A stretch of DNA of 64,000 nt from Azospirillum ramasamyi. GTDB lineage: Bacteria > Pseudomonadota > Alphaproteobacteria > Azospirillales > Azospirillaceae. The notes under the pieces were generated by a model, which made no database searches, had not been told where the DNA came from, and worked only from the letters and a program-made list of their open reading frames with translations. Positions within the stretch are counted from its first letter, which is position 1. The number at the start of each line of letters is the position of its first letter. Location: the NCBI RefSeq assembly GCF_003233655.1, contig NZ_CP029832.1:1-64000 (forward strand), written 5' to 3'. Below, one piece after another: positions 1 through 7,983 of the stretch. A program made the position numbers and the translations under genes.

Positions 1-1
1 G

Positions 2-580
2 GGGCGAGCCGATCCGCCGAGTGTTGCCGATCGGGTGAACCGGCAGTTCCAGGCGCCGCGTCCGAACGCCTTGTGGTTGGCCGATTTCACGGACGTATCG
101 ACATGGCAGGGCTTCGTCTACGTGGCCTTCGTCATCGACGCCTTCGCACGCCGCATCGTGGGCTGGCGGGTGTCCAGCACAGCCCACGCCGGCTTCGTTC
201 TGGATGCGCTCGAACAGGCACTCCACGACCGCCGGCCCGCCAAGGGCAGCGGCCTCATCCATCACTCCGACAGGGGATCGCAATACGTTGCGATCCGCTA
301 CACCGAGCGTCTCACCGAAGCTGGAGTCGAACCCTCCGTGGGCAGCGTTGGCGATTCCTACGACAACGCCTTGGCCGAGACCATCAACGGCCTCTATAAG
401 ACCGAGGTGATCCGGCGCCGTGGGCCATGGCGCACCTTGGAGGCTGTCGAGTTCGCCTCCTTGGAGTGGGTCGACTGGTTCAACCGCCGGCGCCTCATCG
501 AACCCATCGGCAACATTCCTCCCGCCGAGGCCGAAGCACGCTATTATGCCCAAACCGAGGACGTCGCCATGGCAGCGTGA
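2..580 (+). CDS. IS3-family transposase, C-terminal part (cut by window edge)
   Basis: The protein is an rve-type integrase core of the OrfB kind that cuts and rejoins IS3-family elements. The open frame continues to the left edge, so the GTG at 35 is probably internal. Visible family marks are the LADFT segment with the first Asp, IHHSDRGSQY with the second Asp, and SYDNALAETINGLYKTE with the catalytic Glu, followed by the usual WVDWFNRRR tail. The stop lies 34 bases from the 3' end of the siderophore gene asbF, which reads towards it. The N-terminal DNA-binding part, OrfA and the left end of the element are outside the window. Confidence 0.9.
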   Translation, partial: GRADPPSVADRVNRQFQAPRPNALWLADFTDVSTWQGFVYVAFVIDAFARRIVGWRVSSTAHAGFVLDALEQALHDRRPAKGSGLIHHSDRGSQYVAIRYTERLTEAGVEPSVGSVGDSYDNALAETINGLYKTEVIRRRGPWRTLEAVEFASLEWVDWFNRRRLIEPIGNIPPAEAEARYYAQTEDVAMAA

Positions 581-614
581 CTCAATACAAATGGCCTCCA
601 GGAAACCCGGCGCG
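581..614. repeat. Probable right end of the IS3-type element
   Basis: This short stretch lies between the transposase stop and the asbF stop codon. It contains GGCCTCCAGGAAACCCGG, which resembles the terminal inverted repeats I associate with IS3-family elements. The exact boundary and any target duplication cannot be fixed because the left end is missing. The element therefore inserted at, or decayed up to, the very end of the asb operon. Confidence 0.4.
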
Positions 615-1499
615 CTATGCCGCGCCGTGCAGGGTTCCGGCGACCCGGCGGGAGAGGGATAGCGGCAGGCGCACGCTGCCGGCAACCAGCGCCAGGGCCG
701 CCTCGACCTCGTCGCGGTCGCGGCGCAGCACCGCGTAGCAATCGTCGCCGAACCACTCCAGCGAGCCTTCCGCCGCCGGATCGTCCGCCAGCTCGGCGAG
801 GAGGCGGCGATAGTCCACCACCCCGTCGAACAGCGGAACCATGCCGTCGCGGCGTCCGGCCGCGGCATAGACGTTGGACGACTCGAACACCGACAGGTCG
901 TCGCGCGCCCGGATGTTCTTCAGGTGGTAATGGCCGATATGCGGACGCAGCGCCCGCCGGGCGGCCACCGGATCGTCGCCGCCCTCCCAGACATGCAGCA
1001 CGTCGAAATTGACCTTCAGCGCCGGGTGGCCGACGGCGGCGATCAGCGCGCGGGTGGCTGGCAGGCTGTCGGCCAGCGTGCCGGGATGGGTCTCCACCAG
1101 CAGCGACAGCCCATGGTCGGCGGCCAGCCCGCACAGCGTGCGCAGCCGCTCCGCGATGAAGATCTTCCGCTCCGGCGAGGTCTCGGCACTGCCGGTGCTG
1201 CCGGCGAAGCTGCGGATCTTGGGCGCACCCCAGCGCTGCGCCAGCCGGCAAAGGTCCAGCGTCTTGCGCACCAGCGCGTCGGGGTCGCCGTCCAGCGGCA
1301 GATAATCGCTGACCATAGGCACCGACAGGCCGAACTCCGCCAGCCAGTCGCCGCCGCGGTCGGACACCGCCGCCATGTTGCGGGCATGCGCCCCCCACAA
1401 TTCGATCCCCTGGAAGCCGTTGCCGGCGGCCCAGACGGCCAGTTCCTCCAGCGACACCAGATGATGCCGGAAGCTGATGGTGCAGAGCGACAGTCTCAT
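615..1499 (-). CDS. asbF: AsbF-like 3-dehydroshikimate dehydratase
   Basis: A 294-residue TIM-barrel protein of the xylose-isomerase-like/AP endonuclease 2 family. It is expected to convert 3-dehydroshikimate to 3,4-dihydroxybenzoate, the catechol of petrobactin. Visible barrel segments include FQGIELWG, LLVETHPGTL, LKVNFDVLHVW, HIGHYHLKNI and GSLEWFGDD, which carry typical metal-binding Glu, Asp and His residues. Length is close to the roughly 280 residues of Bacillus AsbF. The ATG at 1499 overlaps the stop of the AsbDE gene as TGATG, so translation is probably coupled. It is the last gene of the operon. The substrate is inferred from its neighbours; the fold alone would also fit other sugar isomerases. 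Confidence 0.85.
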   Translation of the reverse strand: MRLSLCTISFRHHLVSLEELAVWAAGNGFQGIELWGAHARNMAAVSDRGGDWLAEFGLSVPMVSDYLPLDGDPDALVRKTLDLCRLAQRWGAPKIRSFAGSTGSAETSPERKIFIAERLRTLCGLAADHGLSLLVETHPGTLADSLPATRALIAAVGHPALKVNFDVLHVWEGGDDPVAARRALRPHIGHYHLKNIRARDDLSVFESSNVYAAAGRRDGMVPLFDGVVDYRRLLAELADDPAAEGSLEWFGDDCYAVLRRDRDEVEAALALVAGSVRLPLSLSRRVAGTLHGAA

Positions 1500-2809
1500 C
1501 ACGCCACCTCGGTGGGAGAGGGAATGGGGGACAGATCGGCGGCGTCCAGGGCGGCGGAGCGCCATTGCCGGAAGACGGCGGCAAGCTCGCCCTTCAAGGC
1601 CGTCTCTTGCCGGTCGAGCAGGTCGAGCCGCGCGAACAGGTCGGGGGCGAGGCCGGCATCGCCGGTCTGGGCGAGCCGGAGAATCGCATAATGCAGCGAC
1701 TTGAAGCCCTGGAACAGCTCCTCGATCTCGTCGCAGCGGGCGAGGAAGCTGTCGTCGGGCAGGCGTAGCGCCCGCCAGAAGAAGGCGAAGCCGTGCTCAT
1801 AGGCGTATTTGCGGATGGCGATCACCGGCAGTTCCCGCAGGGCCAGCGATAGCCCGGCCGGCGGCAGCCCCGCCGATCCGCCCAGATGGGCCGTCAGGAT
1901 ACCGCGCACCGCGGCGGTCAGAGGGTTGGCATCGGGCAGGAAGCAGGCTTCGAAATAGGAGGCGATGTCGGCGGGCCGGGCCGGGCGCAGCTCGCGCCGG
2001 TCGAACAGATAGCCGCCGGCGACGCTGGGCTGGAGGAAGGCGTTGGCGATGCGCTCCCGCTCGATCTCGCCCTCCCAGCGGAAATCGGGGTCGCGGACCA
2101 TGTAGACCGCCGGGTCGCCGCCGGTCTCCAGCATCAGGTAATGCGGGAAGGGGTTCTGGTTGAACTTGTTCTCCCGCTCCGGCAGGTGGAACAGATCGAC
2201 CATCGCCATGATGGAAAGGCTGTCCGACCGCCGTTCGACCAAATCGACCAGCAGAGCGAGGTTGTCCTCCTTGCTGCGGCCATGGTCGTACCATTGCCGC
2301 ACCTCCGCCCCGTAGAGGCGGCGGTACCAGTCGCGGAAGGCGTCGTGGCTGACGGCCGCCGAGTGATAGCGCAGCACATGGTCGGCCCCGACCTCGAACC
2401 CGGCGTCCCACACTCCGAAATAGAAGGGGCGATGGTCGATCCCCGCCCGTTTCAGCGCGTCGCAGACGCAGCTGACGAAGCAGTGGATCTTGAGATCCTG
2501 ATACTCCTCGCCATGGACGCTGCCGGGGGGAAGCGCTTCCGCGGCGGCGGGGCGGGCGCCGGCGAACAGGCCGGCCACATCGGCCACCGTCGCCAGATCA
2601 CGCGATGTGATCAGTTCGTCCGGCGCCTCCAGCCCGAAGGACAGCTCCAACTGCAGGAACAGCTCCATCATCAGCACGGAATCGAGGTAGAGATCCTCGT
2701 TCAGCCGGGCATCCGGGCCGAAGCGGTCGAGATGCCGGTTCTGCAGATGGTCGCGCAGGACGGTGCGGATGGCTTCGACGATGTCCGGTTCGGTCATGGC
2801 CGGCGTCAT
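1499..2809 (-). CDS. asbDE: Fused AsbD-AsbE: aryl carrier protein plus aryl transfer domain
   Basis: The 436-residue product begins with a carrier domain of about 80 residues. Its phosphopantetheine site is Ser44 in YLDSVLMMELF. A linker rich in Ala and Pro leads into a domain of about 330 residues that matches AsbE, the protein that moves 3,4-dihydroxybenzoate from the carrier onto spermidine. Features there are KIHCFVSCVCDALKRAG, HRPFYFGVWDAGFEV, ENKFNQNPFPHYLMLE and YEHGFAFFWRALR. In Bacillus petrobactin loci AsbD (about 90 residues) and AsbE (about 330) are separate proteins. The ATG at 2809 overlaps the asbC stop as ATGA; an in-frame ATG at 2797 is an alternative. Confidence 0.85.
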   Translation of the reverse strand: MTPAMTEPDIVEAIRTVLRDHLQNRHLDRFGPDARLNEDLYLDSVLMMELFLQLELSFGLEAPDELITSRDLATVADVAGLFAGARPAAAEALPPGSVHGEEYQDLKIHCFVSCVCDALKRAGIDHRPFYFGVWDAGFEVGADHVLRYHSAAVSHDAFRDWYRRLYGAEVRQWYDHGRSKEDNLALLVDLVERRSDSLSIMAMVDLFHLPERENKFNQNPFPHYLMLETGGDPAVYMVRDPDFRWEGEIERERIANAFLQPSVAGGYLFDRRELRPARPADIASYFEACFLPDANPLTAAVRGILTAHLGGSAGLPPAGLSLALRELPVIAIRKYAYEHGFAFFWRALRLPDDSFLARCDEIEELFQGFKSLHYAILRLAQTGDAGLAPDLFARLDLLDRQETALKGELAAVFRQWRSAALDAADLSPIPSPTEVA

Positions 2810-4068
2810 TGCGCGGCCTCCGCGAAGCGGGCGGCGACCTCGCGCCGGCTGATCTTGCCGTTGGCCATGCGCGGCAGGGCGTCGGCGCGGATCAGCTCGC
2901 CCGGCTGCTGGTGGGCGGCCAGATTCTCCCGGCACCAGTCGCGCAGAGCCTGGTCCGTCACCTCGGCCGCGGCGGAGAACAGCAGGGCGACCCGCTCGCC
3001 GGCGAAGCGGTCGGTGCGGCGGAAGGCGACGGCATCGGTGACGCCGGGCATCGCCATCGCCACGTCCTCCACCTCCTGCGGATAGACGTTGAGGCCGGCG
3101 ACGTTGATGGTGTCGTCCAGCCGCGACACGAACATCAGCATGCCGTCGCCGCGCAGATAGCCCAGGTCGCGGGTACGGATCTCGCCAGCCGACCCCCCGT
3201 TGCCGGAAACGGACAGCACGATCTCCGCCGGGGCGTCCGCGGTGCCGGTGGACAGGCTGTGGTGCGGCAGCACGCGGCCCAACTCGGCGCTGCCCGCCAT
3301 GTCGGGGTTGATCGCGATGCAGCCGGCTTCCGAGCAGCCATATTGCTGGAACATGTGGGTGGTCTTGCCGCGGATCCGCTCGAACCAGGGTTCAGGCAGC
3401 AGCGTGCCGGAGGTCATCGCCGCATGGATGCGCTCGCCCTCCGGCAGCAGCCGGGCCAGCGTGTGCAGGATGACGGGGGAGGAGTAGAGCAGTGGGCGTT
3501 CGATCTGCCGCAGCGCCTTCAGCAGGAATTTCGGGTTGGTGGTGTCGAGGATCACCGGCTCCGCCCCGCGCCGCAGCCCGACCAGCAGGCCGCAGATCAG
3601 GCCGTAGGAATGGGTGGTCGGGCAGGCGATCACCGGGGTCATCCCGGCCGGTTCGGTGAAGAAGCCGACATAGCTCTCGATCTCGCGGTCGATCTCGGCC
3701 CAGCTCCGCGCGATCCGTTTGGGCGCGCCGGTGGTGCCGGAACTCATTTGTAGAAGCTGCCCCGGCTCCGGTTCCGCCGGCAGCGGGGCGAACTCCTCCG
3801 CCGTCAGGCTGTTGTGGTAGAGTGCATGGCAGCCGGCGTCGCGTGCCAGCCGCCGCGCCGCCTCCAGCGGGGTGGAGGGGTGCAGCGGCAGCAGGCTGCC
3901 GCCCGCCGCGCGGATGGCGAAGAACAGGGCGAGCCAGTCGATGGTGTCGGTGAAGCAGACGGCGAAGCGGGCGCCGGGGCGGTCGGACAGGCGGGCCCGC
4001 TCGGCATGGGCGGCGGTCAGCGATTCCACCTCGGCCTGCGAATAGGATCGGTCATCGATGCGGATCAT
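2806..4068 (-). CDS. asbC: AsbC-like 3,4-dihydroxybenzoate-AMP ligase
   Basis: A 420-residue adenylate-forming enzyme, shorter than most of the superfamily but close to Bacillus AsbC. It activates the aryl acid as an adenylate and loads it onto the carrier domain. Motifs seen are the phosphate loop MSSGTTGAPKRI (residues 108-119), MFQQYGCSEAG for adenine and aryl binding, the Asp of TRDLGY, and the C-terminal catalytic lysine in MANGKISRRE. Both ends overlap neighbouring genes by ATGA, showing a tightly coupled operon. The aryl substrate is inferred from the adjacent AsbF-like gene. Confidence 0.88.
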   Translation of the reverse strand: MIRIDDRSYSQAEVESLTAAHAERARLSDRPGARFAVCFTDTIDWLALFFAIRAAGGSLLPLHPSTPLEAARRLARDAGCHALYHNSLTAEEFAPLPAEPEPGQLLQMSSGTTGAPKRIARSWAEIDREIESYVGFFTEPAGMTPVIACPTTHSYGLICGLLVGLRRGAEPVILDTTNPKFLLKALRQIERPLLYSSPVILHTLARLLPEGERIHAAMTSGTLLPEPWFERIRGKTTHMFQQYGCSEAGCIAINPDMAGSAELGRVLPHHSLSTGTADAPAEIVLSVSGNGGSAGEIRTRDLGYLRGDGMLMFVSRLDDTINVAGLNVYPQEVEDVAMAMPGVTDAVAFRRTDRFAGERVALLFSAAAEVTDQALRDWCRENLAAHQQPGELIRADALPRMANGKISRREVAARFAEAAQ

Positions 4069-5810
4069 CGGGAGCCCTCAAGCGCGAAGCGCGCGAAGAT
4101 GTTTGGAACGGTGTGGTGAATCTCCTCCCGCGCGCGCAGCAGCTTTCCGCGCAGCAGGGATTCGGTGAGGATCTCGGGTGCGGCGTGGCCGACGCGGCGG
4201 TGCCGCTCCTCCAGCCCGTGGCGGCGGGCGTGGGTCTCCAGCAGATCGTGGACCCGGCGCCAGAATTCCGGTTCGGGAAGCCCGTGCTTCAGGGCCAGCA
4301 GGTCCGAAACGTCGGTCAGGTTGAAGACGAACAGCGTGTCCATCGCCAGTTCGCGCAGCGCGTCGACCCCGCCGGCCCAGTAATAGCGGTCGGGCGGCGC
4401 GTCGCGGTAGGCCGGGTGCAGGCTGGGGAAGTCGGGCAGCAGGGTTGGGTCGGCCACGAAGTCCGGCGCGTATTCCACGCTGTCGTGGAAATCGCGCAGG
4501 ATCAGCCGCACCGGCCAGCCGTCGCGGTGGACCAGCACCATGTTCTGGCCGTGCGCCTCCACCGCGATGCCGTGGCGGACCAGCAGATGCCAGACCGGCA
4601 GCACCGCGACCTCCAGCAGCCGGTCAAGCCAGGGCAGCAGCCCGTAGCGCTCGATCCAGGGCGCGGCGAAGGCGGAGCCGTCGGCCTCCGTCACCATCAG
4701 CATGTTGAAGGGAATGGCGGACTCGCCCTCGCCCAGGGTGGACTGGACGCTGCGCCGCCACAGCGCCGCCATCTGTCCGGCCAGCGGGCCGTCGCGGTCG
4801 GCGATGATCCCGGCATATTCCGGCAGCAGGGTCAGCGGATAGCGGTCGCGGAAGTCGGCATCGCCGGCCACCACAGCCCTCAGCCACTCGGAGATGGCCG
4901 GGCCGGTGCAGACCGAATGCGGGTCGATGATGCGGCGGGAGGCGGTGTTGATGATGTTCAGCGCCAGCTTCACGTCGGCCTTGCGCGGGTCGTCGGCATT
5001 CATCACCGTGCGCAGAGACTGGCTGGCCCGGTAATAGTCGCCCAGCGGACCCAGGCAGACCGCGCGGCCGTCGGCCAGCCAGGGCTTCAGCCTGGAAGCC
5101 CCCTCCCCCTCGCGCAGATCCCACCATTGCCAGGGGTGCAGCGGCAGCAGGCAATAGTCGGTCGCCGGCAGGTTCAGCTCTTCCCGGCGGCGCCGGACCT
5201 CCTCCCAGGCGGCGGGGCCGAGTTCGGCGCGCCAGAAGGCCTCCTCCTCGCCTGGGATCGCCCGGTGCAGGCAGGAGCGCGCGACCAGCAGCCAGACCAG
5301 TTGGAAGCGTTGCCCGACCTCCGGCCCGAAGGCGGCATGGTCGGCCTCGTCGAATCCCAGCCGCGCCTTGAAGCAGGGGTGATAGGGATGACCTTCCTCC
5401 AGCCGGCCTTCCAGGTCGGGGAAGGGCAGGCCGCGGCGCGGGGTGGCCGGCAGGTTGGCGGCGTTCCAGCGGCAGAGCGCGACCGTGCGCTCCAACTCGG
5501 CCAGCAGGCCGGCCAGATGCGGCTCGGGGGCGTCCAACCCGGCGACCATCTGGCCGAGGGTCGCGGCGCGCCAACTGCCGTCCTCGCCGCGCATCTCGAC
5601 CGATCCCGGCCGGATGCGCGGGCGCCCGAACGGCCCGGCGGCGGCGAGGCAGCGGAACTCCCGTCCGCCGGACCGCCAGACGAGCCGGCGATCGCCTTCG
5701 TCCACCCCGGCCGCCGCCGGTTCGACGATCCCCTCGAACAGCAGGGCGGCGGCAAGCTGGCGCACCACCCGTTCCTCCGGGCGGCCGGGCAGGTCACGCG
5801 GAAAGGGCAT
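4065..5810 (-). CDS. asbB: NIS siderophore synthetase, AsbB-like
   Basis: A 581-residue IucA/IucC-family synthetase, which activates a citrate carboxylate with ATP and condenses it with an amine. Family motifs are EGHPYHPCFKARLG (about 139-152), LLPLHPWQWWDL, SQSLRTVMN, VKLALNIINTASRRI, VEAHGQNMVLV and LRDFHDS, followed by the FhuF-like C-terminal part. In the petrobactin pathway AsbB adds the second polyamine arm. It overlaps the 3' end of asbA by 17 bases. The split between AsbA and AsbB roles rests on gene order and sequence resemblance, not on a test. Confidence 0.88.
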   Translation of the reverse strand: MPFPRDLPGRPEERVVRQLAAALLFEGIVEPAAAGVDEGDRRLVWRSGGREFRCLAAAGPFGRPRIRPGSVEMRGEDGSWRAATLGQMVAGLDAPEPHLAGLLAELERTVALCRWNAANLPATPRRGLPFPDLEGRLEEGHPYHPCFKARLGFDEADHAAFGPEVGQRFQLVWLLVARSCLHRAIPGEEEAFWRAELGPAAWEEVRRRREELNLPATDYCLLPLHPWQWWDLREGEGASRLKPWLADGRAVCLGPLGDYYRASQSLRTVMNADDPRKADVKLALNIINTASRRIIDPHSVCTGPAISEWLRAVVAGDADFRDRYPLTLLPEYAGIIADRDGPLAGQMAALWRRSVQSTLGEGESAIPFNMLMVTEADGSAFAAPWIERYGLLPWLDRLLEVAVLPVWHLLVRHGIAVEAHGQNMVLVHRDGWPVRLILRDFHDSVEYAPDFVADPTLLPDFPSLHPAYRDAPPDRYYWAGGVDALRELAMDTLFVFNLTDVSDLLALKHGLPEPEFWRRVHDLLETHARRHGLEERHRRVGHAAPEILTESLLRGKLLRAREEIHHTVPNIFARFALEGSR

Positions 5811-7617
5811 GGCGTCCCCGCTCGGCTGCCGCGGCGCCGGTCCGGCACAGCGGATTCGGCCATTGGGCGTAGAGATCGGCCTCGTTGGCGGCCTGAAGCT
5901 CGTCGATGTTCAGCAGGCGGGTCGTCAGGTTCAGCTTGGCCCCGATGGTCGGGCTGTCCAGCACCCCTTCGGCGAAGCGCCGGCCGGCCTGGGTCAGCGT
6001 CAAGGCCAGCCGCTCCAGCCGGGCGCGCAGGATGCGCAGCAGATCCTCCTCCGCCGCCAGCCGGTCCTTGCCCATGCGGGCGATCACCGAGAAGATCTGG
6101 TTTACGATGACGTAGTAGGAGAAGCGGCGGTTGATCTCCCCCTCCTCGTAATAGAGGGAGCGGATGTTGTCGGCCTCCGGGATCAGCCGGCGCAGCCGGT
6201 CGCGGTAGGCGGAGGACAGGTAGAAGCCCTGGTTGTCGCGGTAGAGGAAGCGGGCCGGCATCCCGTCCCGCAGTTCGAGCAGCCCGTTCTGCTGGTGCGC
6301 CTCCAGCGCCACGCCATGCAGGTCGTACAGGCGCAGCACCGGATCCAGGGCGCAGTCGAGATAGGCATCGAACCAGCGCCGCGCCGCCTCCGCCATGCCG
6401 CCGTCCCGTTCCATCGCGACGCGGCGGACGATCCGCTCCAGCCGGGATGGACGGCCGGGAAGCGGGTCGGCGGCCAGCGCCGCGATGGTGGCGACGCCGC
6501 GCTGGCGCCCTCCGGCGAAGGGGTTCTCGCGCAGGATCACCTCGAACCCGCTCTCGCCGCCGTCCGGCGAGTCCAGCGTGATGTAGGCGGGGTCGAGCAC
6601 GAAGCCGAAGCGCGGACCCAAATCGCGGCCGACCGCGCCGATCAGCTTGGCCATGATGACGCCGGCGTCCAGCTCGTGCCGCCGGTTGACGCGGATCGAG
6701 TTGGTGATGCGCACCGGCAGCGAGAATTTCAGCATCCACGGGCTGTCCGGGCTGTAGACCGTCCGCACCGACGAGGTGGCGGTGAATTCCGGCCCGGCAT
6801 CGCCCAGCGCCCGCAGGGTGCCGCGCTCCAGCATCTCCTGCACCGCCGGGTCCAGCGCCAGCGCCTCGGCCTGGAGCGGATGCATCGGGATCAGCAGCTC
6901 GTCCTCCCGAGGGGAGAGCCGGGAGAGGGAGCCGCCCAGCACGGCGGCGATCATCTCCGGCGCCGACTGGTGAACGGCGGAGCGGTGGCTGACCCGCGCC
7001 GCCGGGGCGGCGAACCAGCGCAGCCGGAACCGTCCGCCGAGTTCCGGTGCATAGACCGGCTGCTGCCATGGCGTCATGCCCTGGAGGCTCTTGGGCGTGG
7101 GGTGCAGCCAATGGCCGAAGACGAGCGACTGTTCGGCGGCGATGAACTCGTCCTCGTACCCGGCCTCGTCACCGTCCGCCGCCGGGTCCGCCGGGCTGGC
7201 CTCGAGATAGCGCTGGACCGACTGGTAGCTTTGCAGGACGCGCAGCAGCAGCTCCAGTTCGCTGCCGCGCAGGTCGGCTCCGGCGCCTTTGTCCTCCATC
7301 CGGCGATAGCTCTCGCCGGCCAGACAGCAGAGCGCGGTGAACGGTTCGGTCGGCTGCCAGCAGGCGGTATCCGGGGACGCATCGGGCAGGGGGCGCTTCC
7401 AGATGCGTCCGAAGCCGCAGGGGCCGCAGAGCGAGCGCGAGACGATCTCCGCCCGCAACGCCGCCCGCTGCGACGGCAGCAGCCATTCGACGCATTCGAC
7501 GCCGGGTTCGGCCTCCGTGCCGTGCCGGGTGGTCCGGCCGGCGTCGATCTCCCGCCAATAGCAGTTGGCGAAATTCTGGAAGGTCGCGTGCTCGGCGATC
7601 TGTTGGGTGGAACGCAT
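5794..7617 (-). CDS. asbA: NIS siderophore synthetase, AsbA-like
   Basis: A 607-residue IucA/IucC-family enzyme, close in length to Bacillus AsbA, which joins spermidine to citrate. Motifs include LVFGHWLHPTPKSLQGM (about residues 165-181), LLIPMHPLQAEAL, FTATSSVRTVYSP, KFSLPVRITNSIRVN, VALEAHQQNGLLEL and YRDNQGFYLS. The ATG at 7617 was chosen because the family-like sequence (MRSTQQIAEHATFQNFANCYWRE) begins there and an AGGAT lies upstream. Further in-frame codons upstream would overlap the DUF2218 gene and look non-coding. It is the first biosynthetic gene of the operon. Confidence 0.88.
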   Translation of the reverse strand: MRSTQQIAEHATFQNFANCYWREIDAGRTTRHGTEAEPGVECVEWLLPSQRAALRAEIVSRSLCGPCGFGRIWKRPLPDASPDTACWQPTEPFTALCCLAGESYRRMEDKGAGADLRGSELELLLRVLQSYQSVQRYLEASPADPAADGDEAGYEDEFIAAEQSLVFGHWLHPTPKSLQGMTPWQQPVYAPELGGRFRLRWFAAPAARVSHRSAVHQSAPEMIAAVLGGSLSRLSPREDELLIPMHPLQAEALALDPAVQEMLERGTLRALGDAGPEFTATSSVRTVYSPDSPWMLKFSLPVRITNSIRVNRRHELDAGVIMAKLIGAVGRDLGPRFGFVLDPAYITLDSPDGGESGFEVILRENPFAGGRQRGVATIAALAADPLPGRPSRLERIVRRVAMERDGGMAEAARRWFDAYLDCALDPVLRLYDLHGVALEAHQQNGLLELRDGMPARFLYRDNQGFYLSSAYRDRLRRLIPEADNIRSLYYEEGEINRRFSYYVIVNQIFSVIARMGKDRLAAEEDLLRILRARLERLALTLTQAGRRFAEGVLDSPTIGAKLNLTTRLLNIDELQAANEADLYAQWPNPLCRTGAAAAERGRHALSA

Positions 7618-7667
7618 GATTTGCCGATCCTGAAGGGCTTCGGGCAAGGCGGTGGCGGGCGGCGGCG

Positions 7668-7952
7668 TTACGCCGCCCAGTCGAGCTGCCGGTCGCCTTC
7701 GCGGAAGGCGAAGCGCAGCAGGTGCCTTTCCATCACCGACTGAAGCTCGGCCAGTTCCCCCGCGGTGGGGGCGGTGGCCTCGATGATCAGGCGGTCGGGA
7801 GCCGCCCGCAGCCGGGCGATGCCGATCGAGAAGCGGCACTCGCCGCCCTCCTCGGTCTCCACCGTTTCGATCTTGTGGGCGAAGTGGCGGCAGAGCTGCG
7901 TGGCGTAGCGTTTGCCGTGCTCCGTCTCGAAATGGGCGGTCGAATGCAGCAT
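7668..7952 (-). CDS. DUF2218 family protein
   Basis: A 94-residue protein matching the DUF2218 pattern: FETEHGKRYATQLCRHFAHKIE near the start and LLRFAFREGDRQLDW at the end. The family has no established activity as far as I know, but it recurs beside siderophore and TonB-receptor genes. It sits 31 bases downstream of the receptor gene and 50 bases upstream of asbA on the same strand. Co-transcription and a minor role in iron uptake or siderophore handling are likely but inferred. Confidence 0.8.
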   Translation of the reverse strand: MLHSTAHFETEHGKRYATQLCRHFAHKIETVETEEGGECRFSIGIARLRAAPDRLIIEATAPTAGELAELQSVMERHLLRFAFREGDRQLDWAA

Positions 7953-7983
7953 GCGGGGAGGCTCCCGGTTGCGGTGGGGACGG

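Noticed and set aside
544..1584. 346-codon minus-strand frame overlapping asbF
   Set aside because: Same strand, different frame from asbF; it is Arg/Pro/Gly rich and runs across the IS boundary, so it is an out-of-frame shadow.
4113..6110. 665-codon open frame on the plus strand opposite asbB and asbA
   Set aside because: It is antisense to two genes with clear NIS-synthetase motifs. Its composition (Gln, Arg, Val, Gly rich, no recognisable motif) is what GC-rich codon bias produces on the opposite strand.
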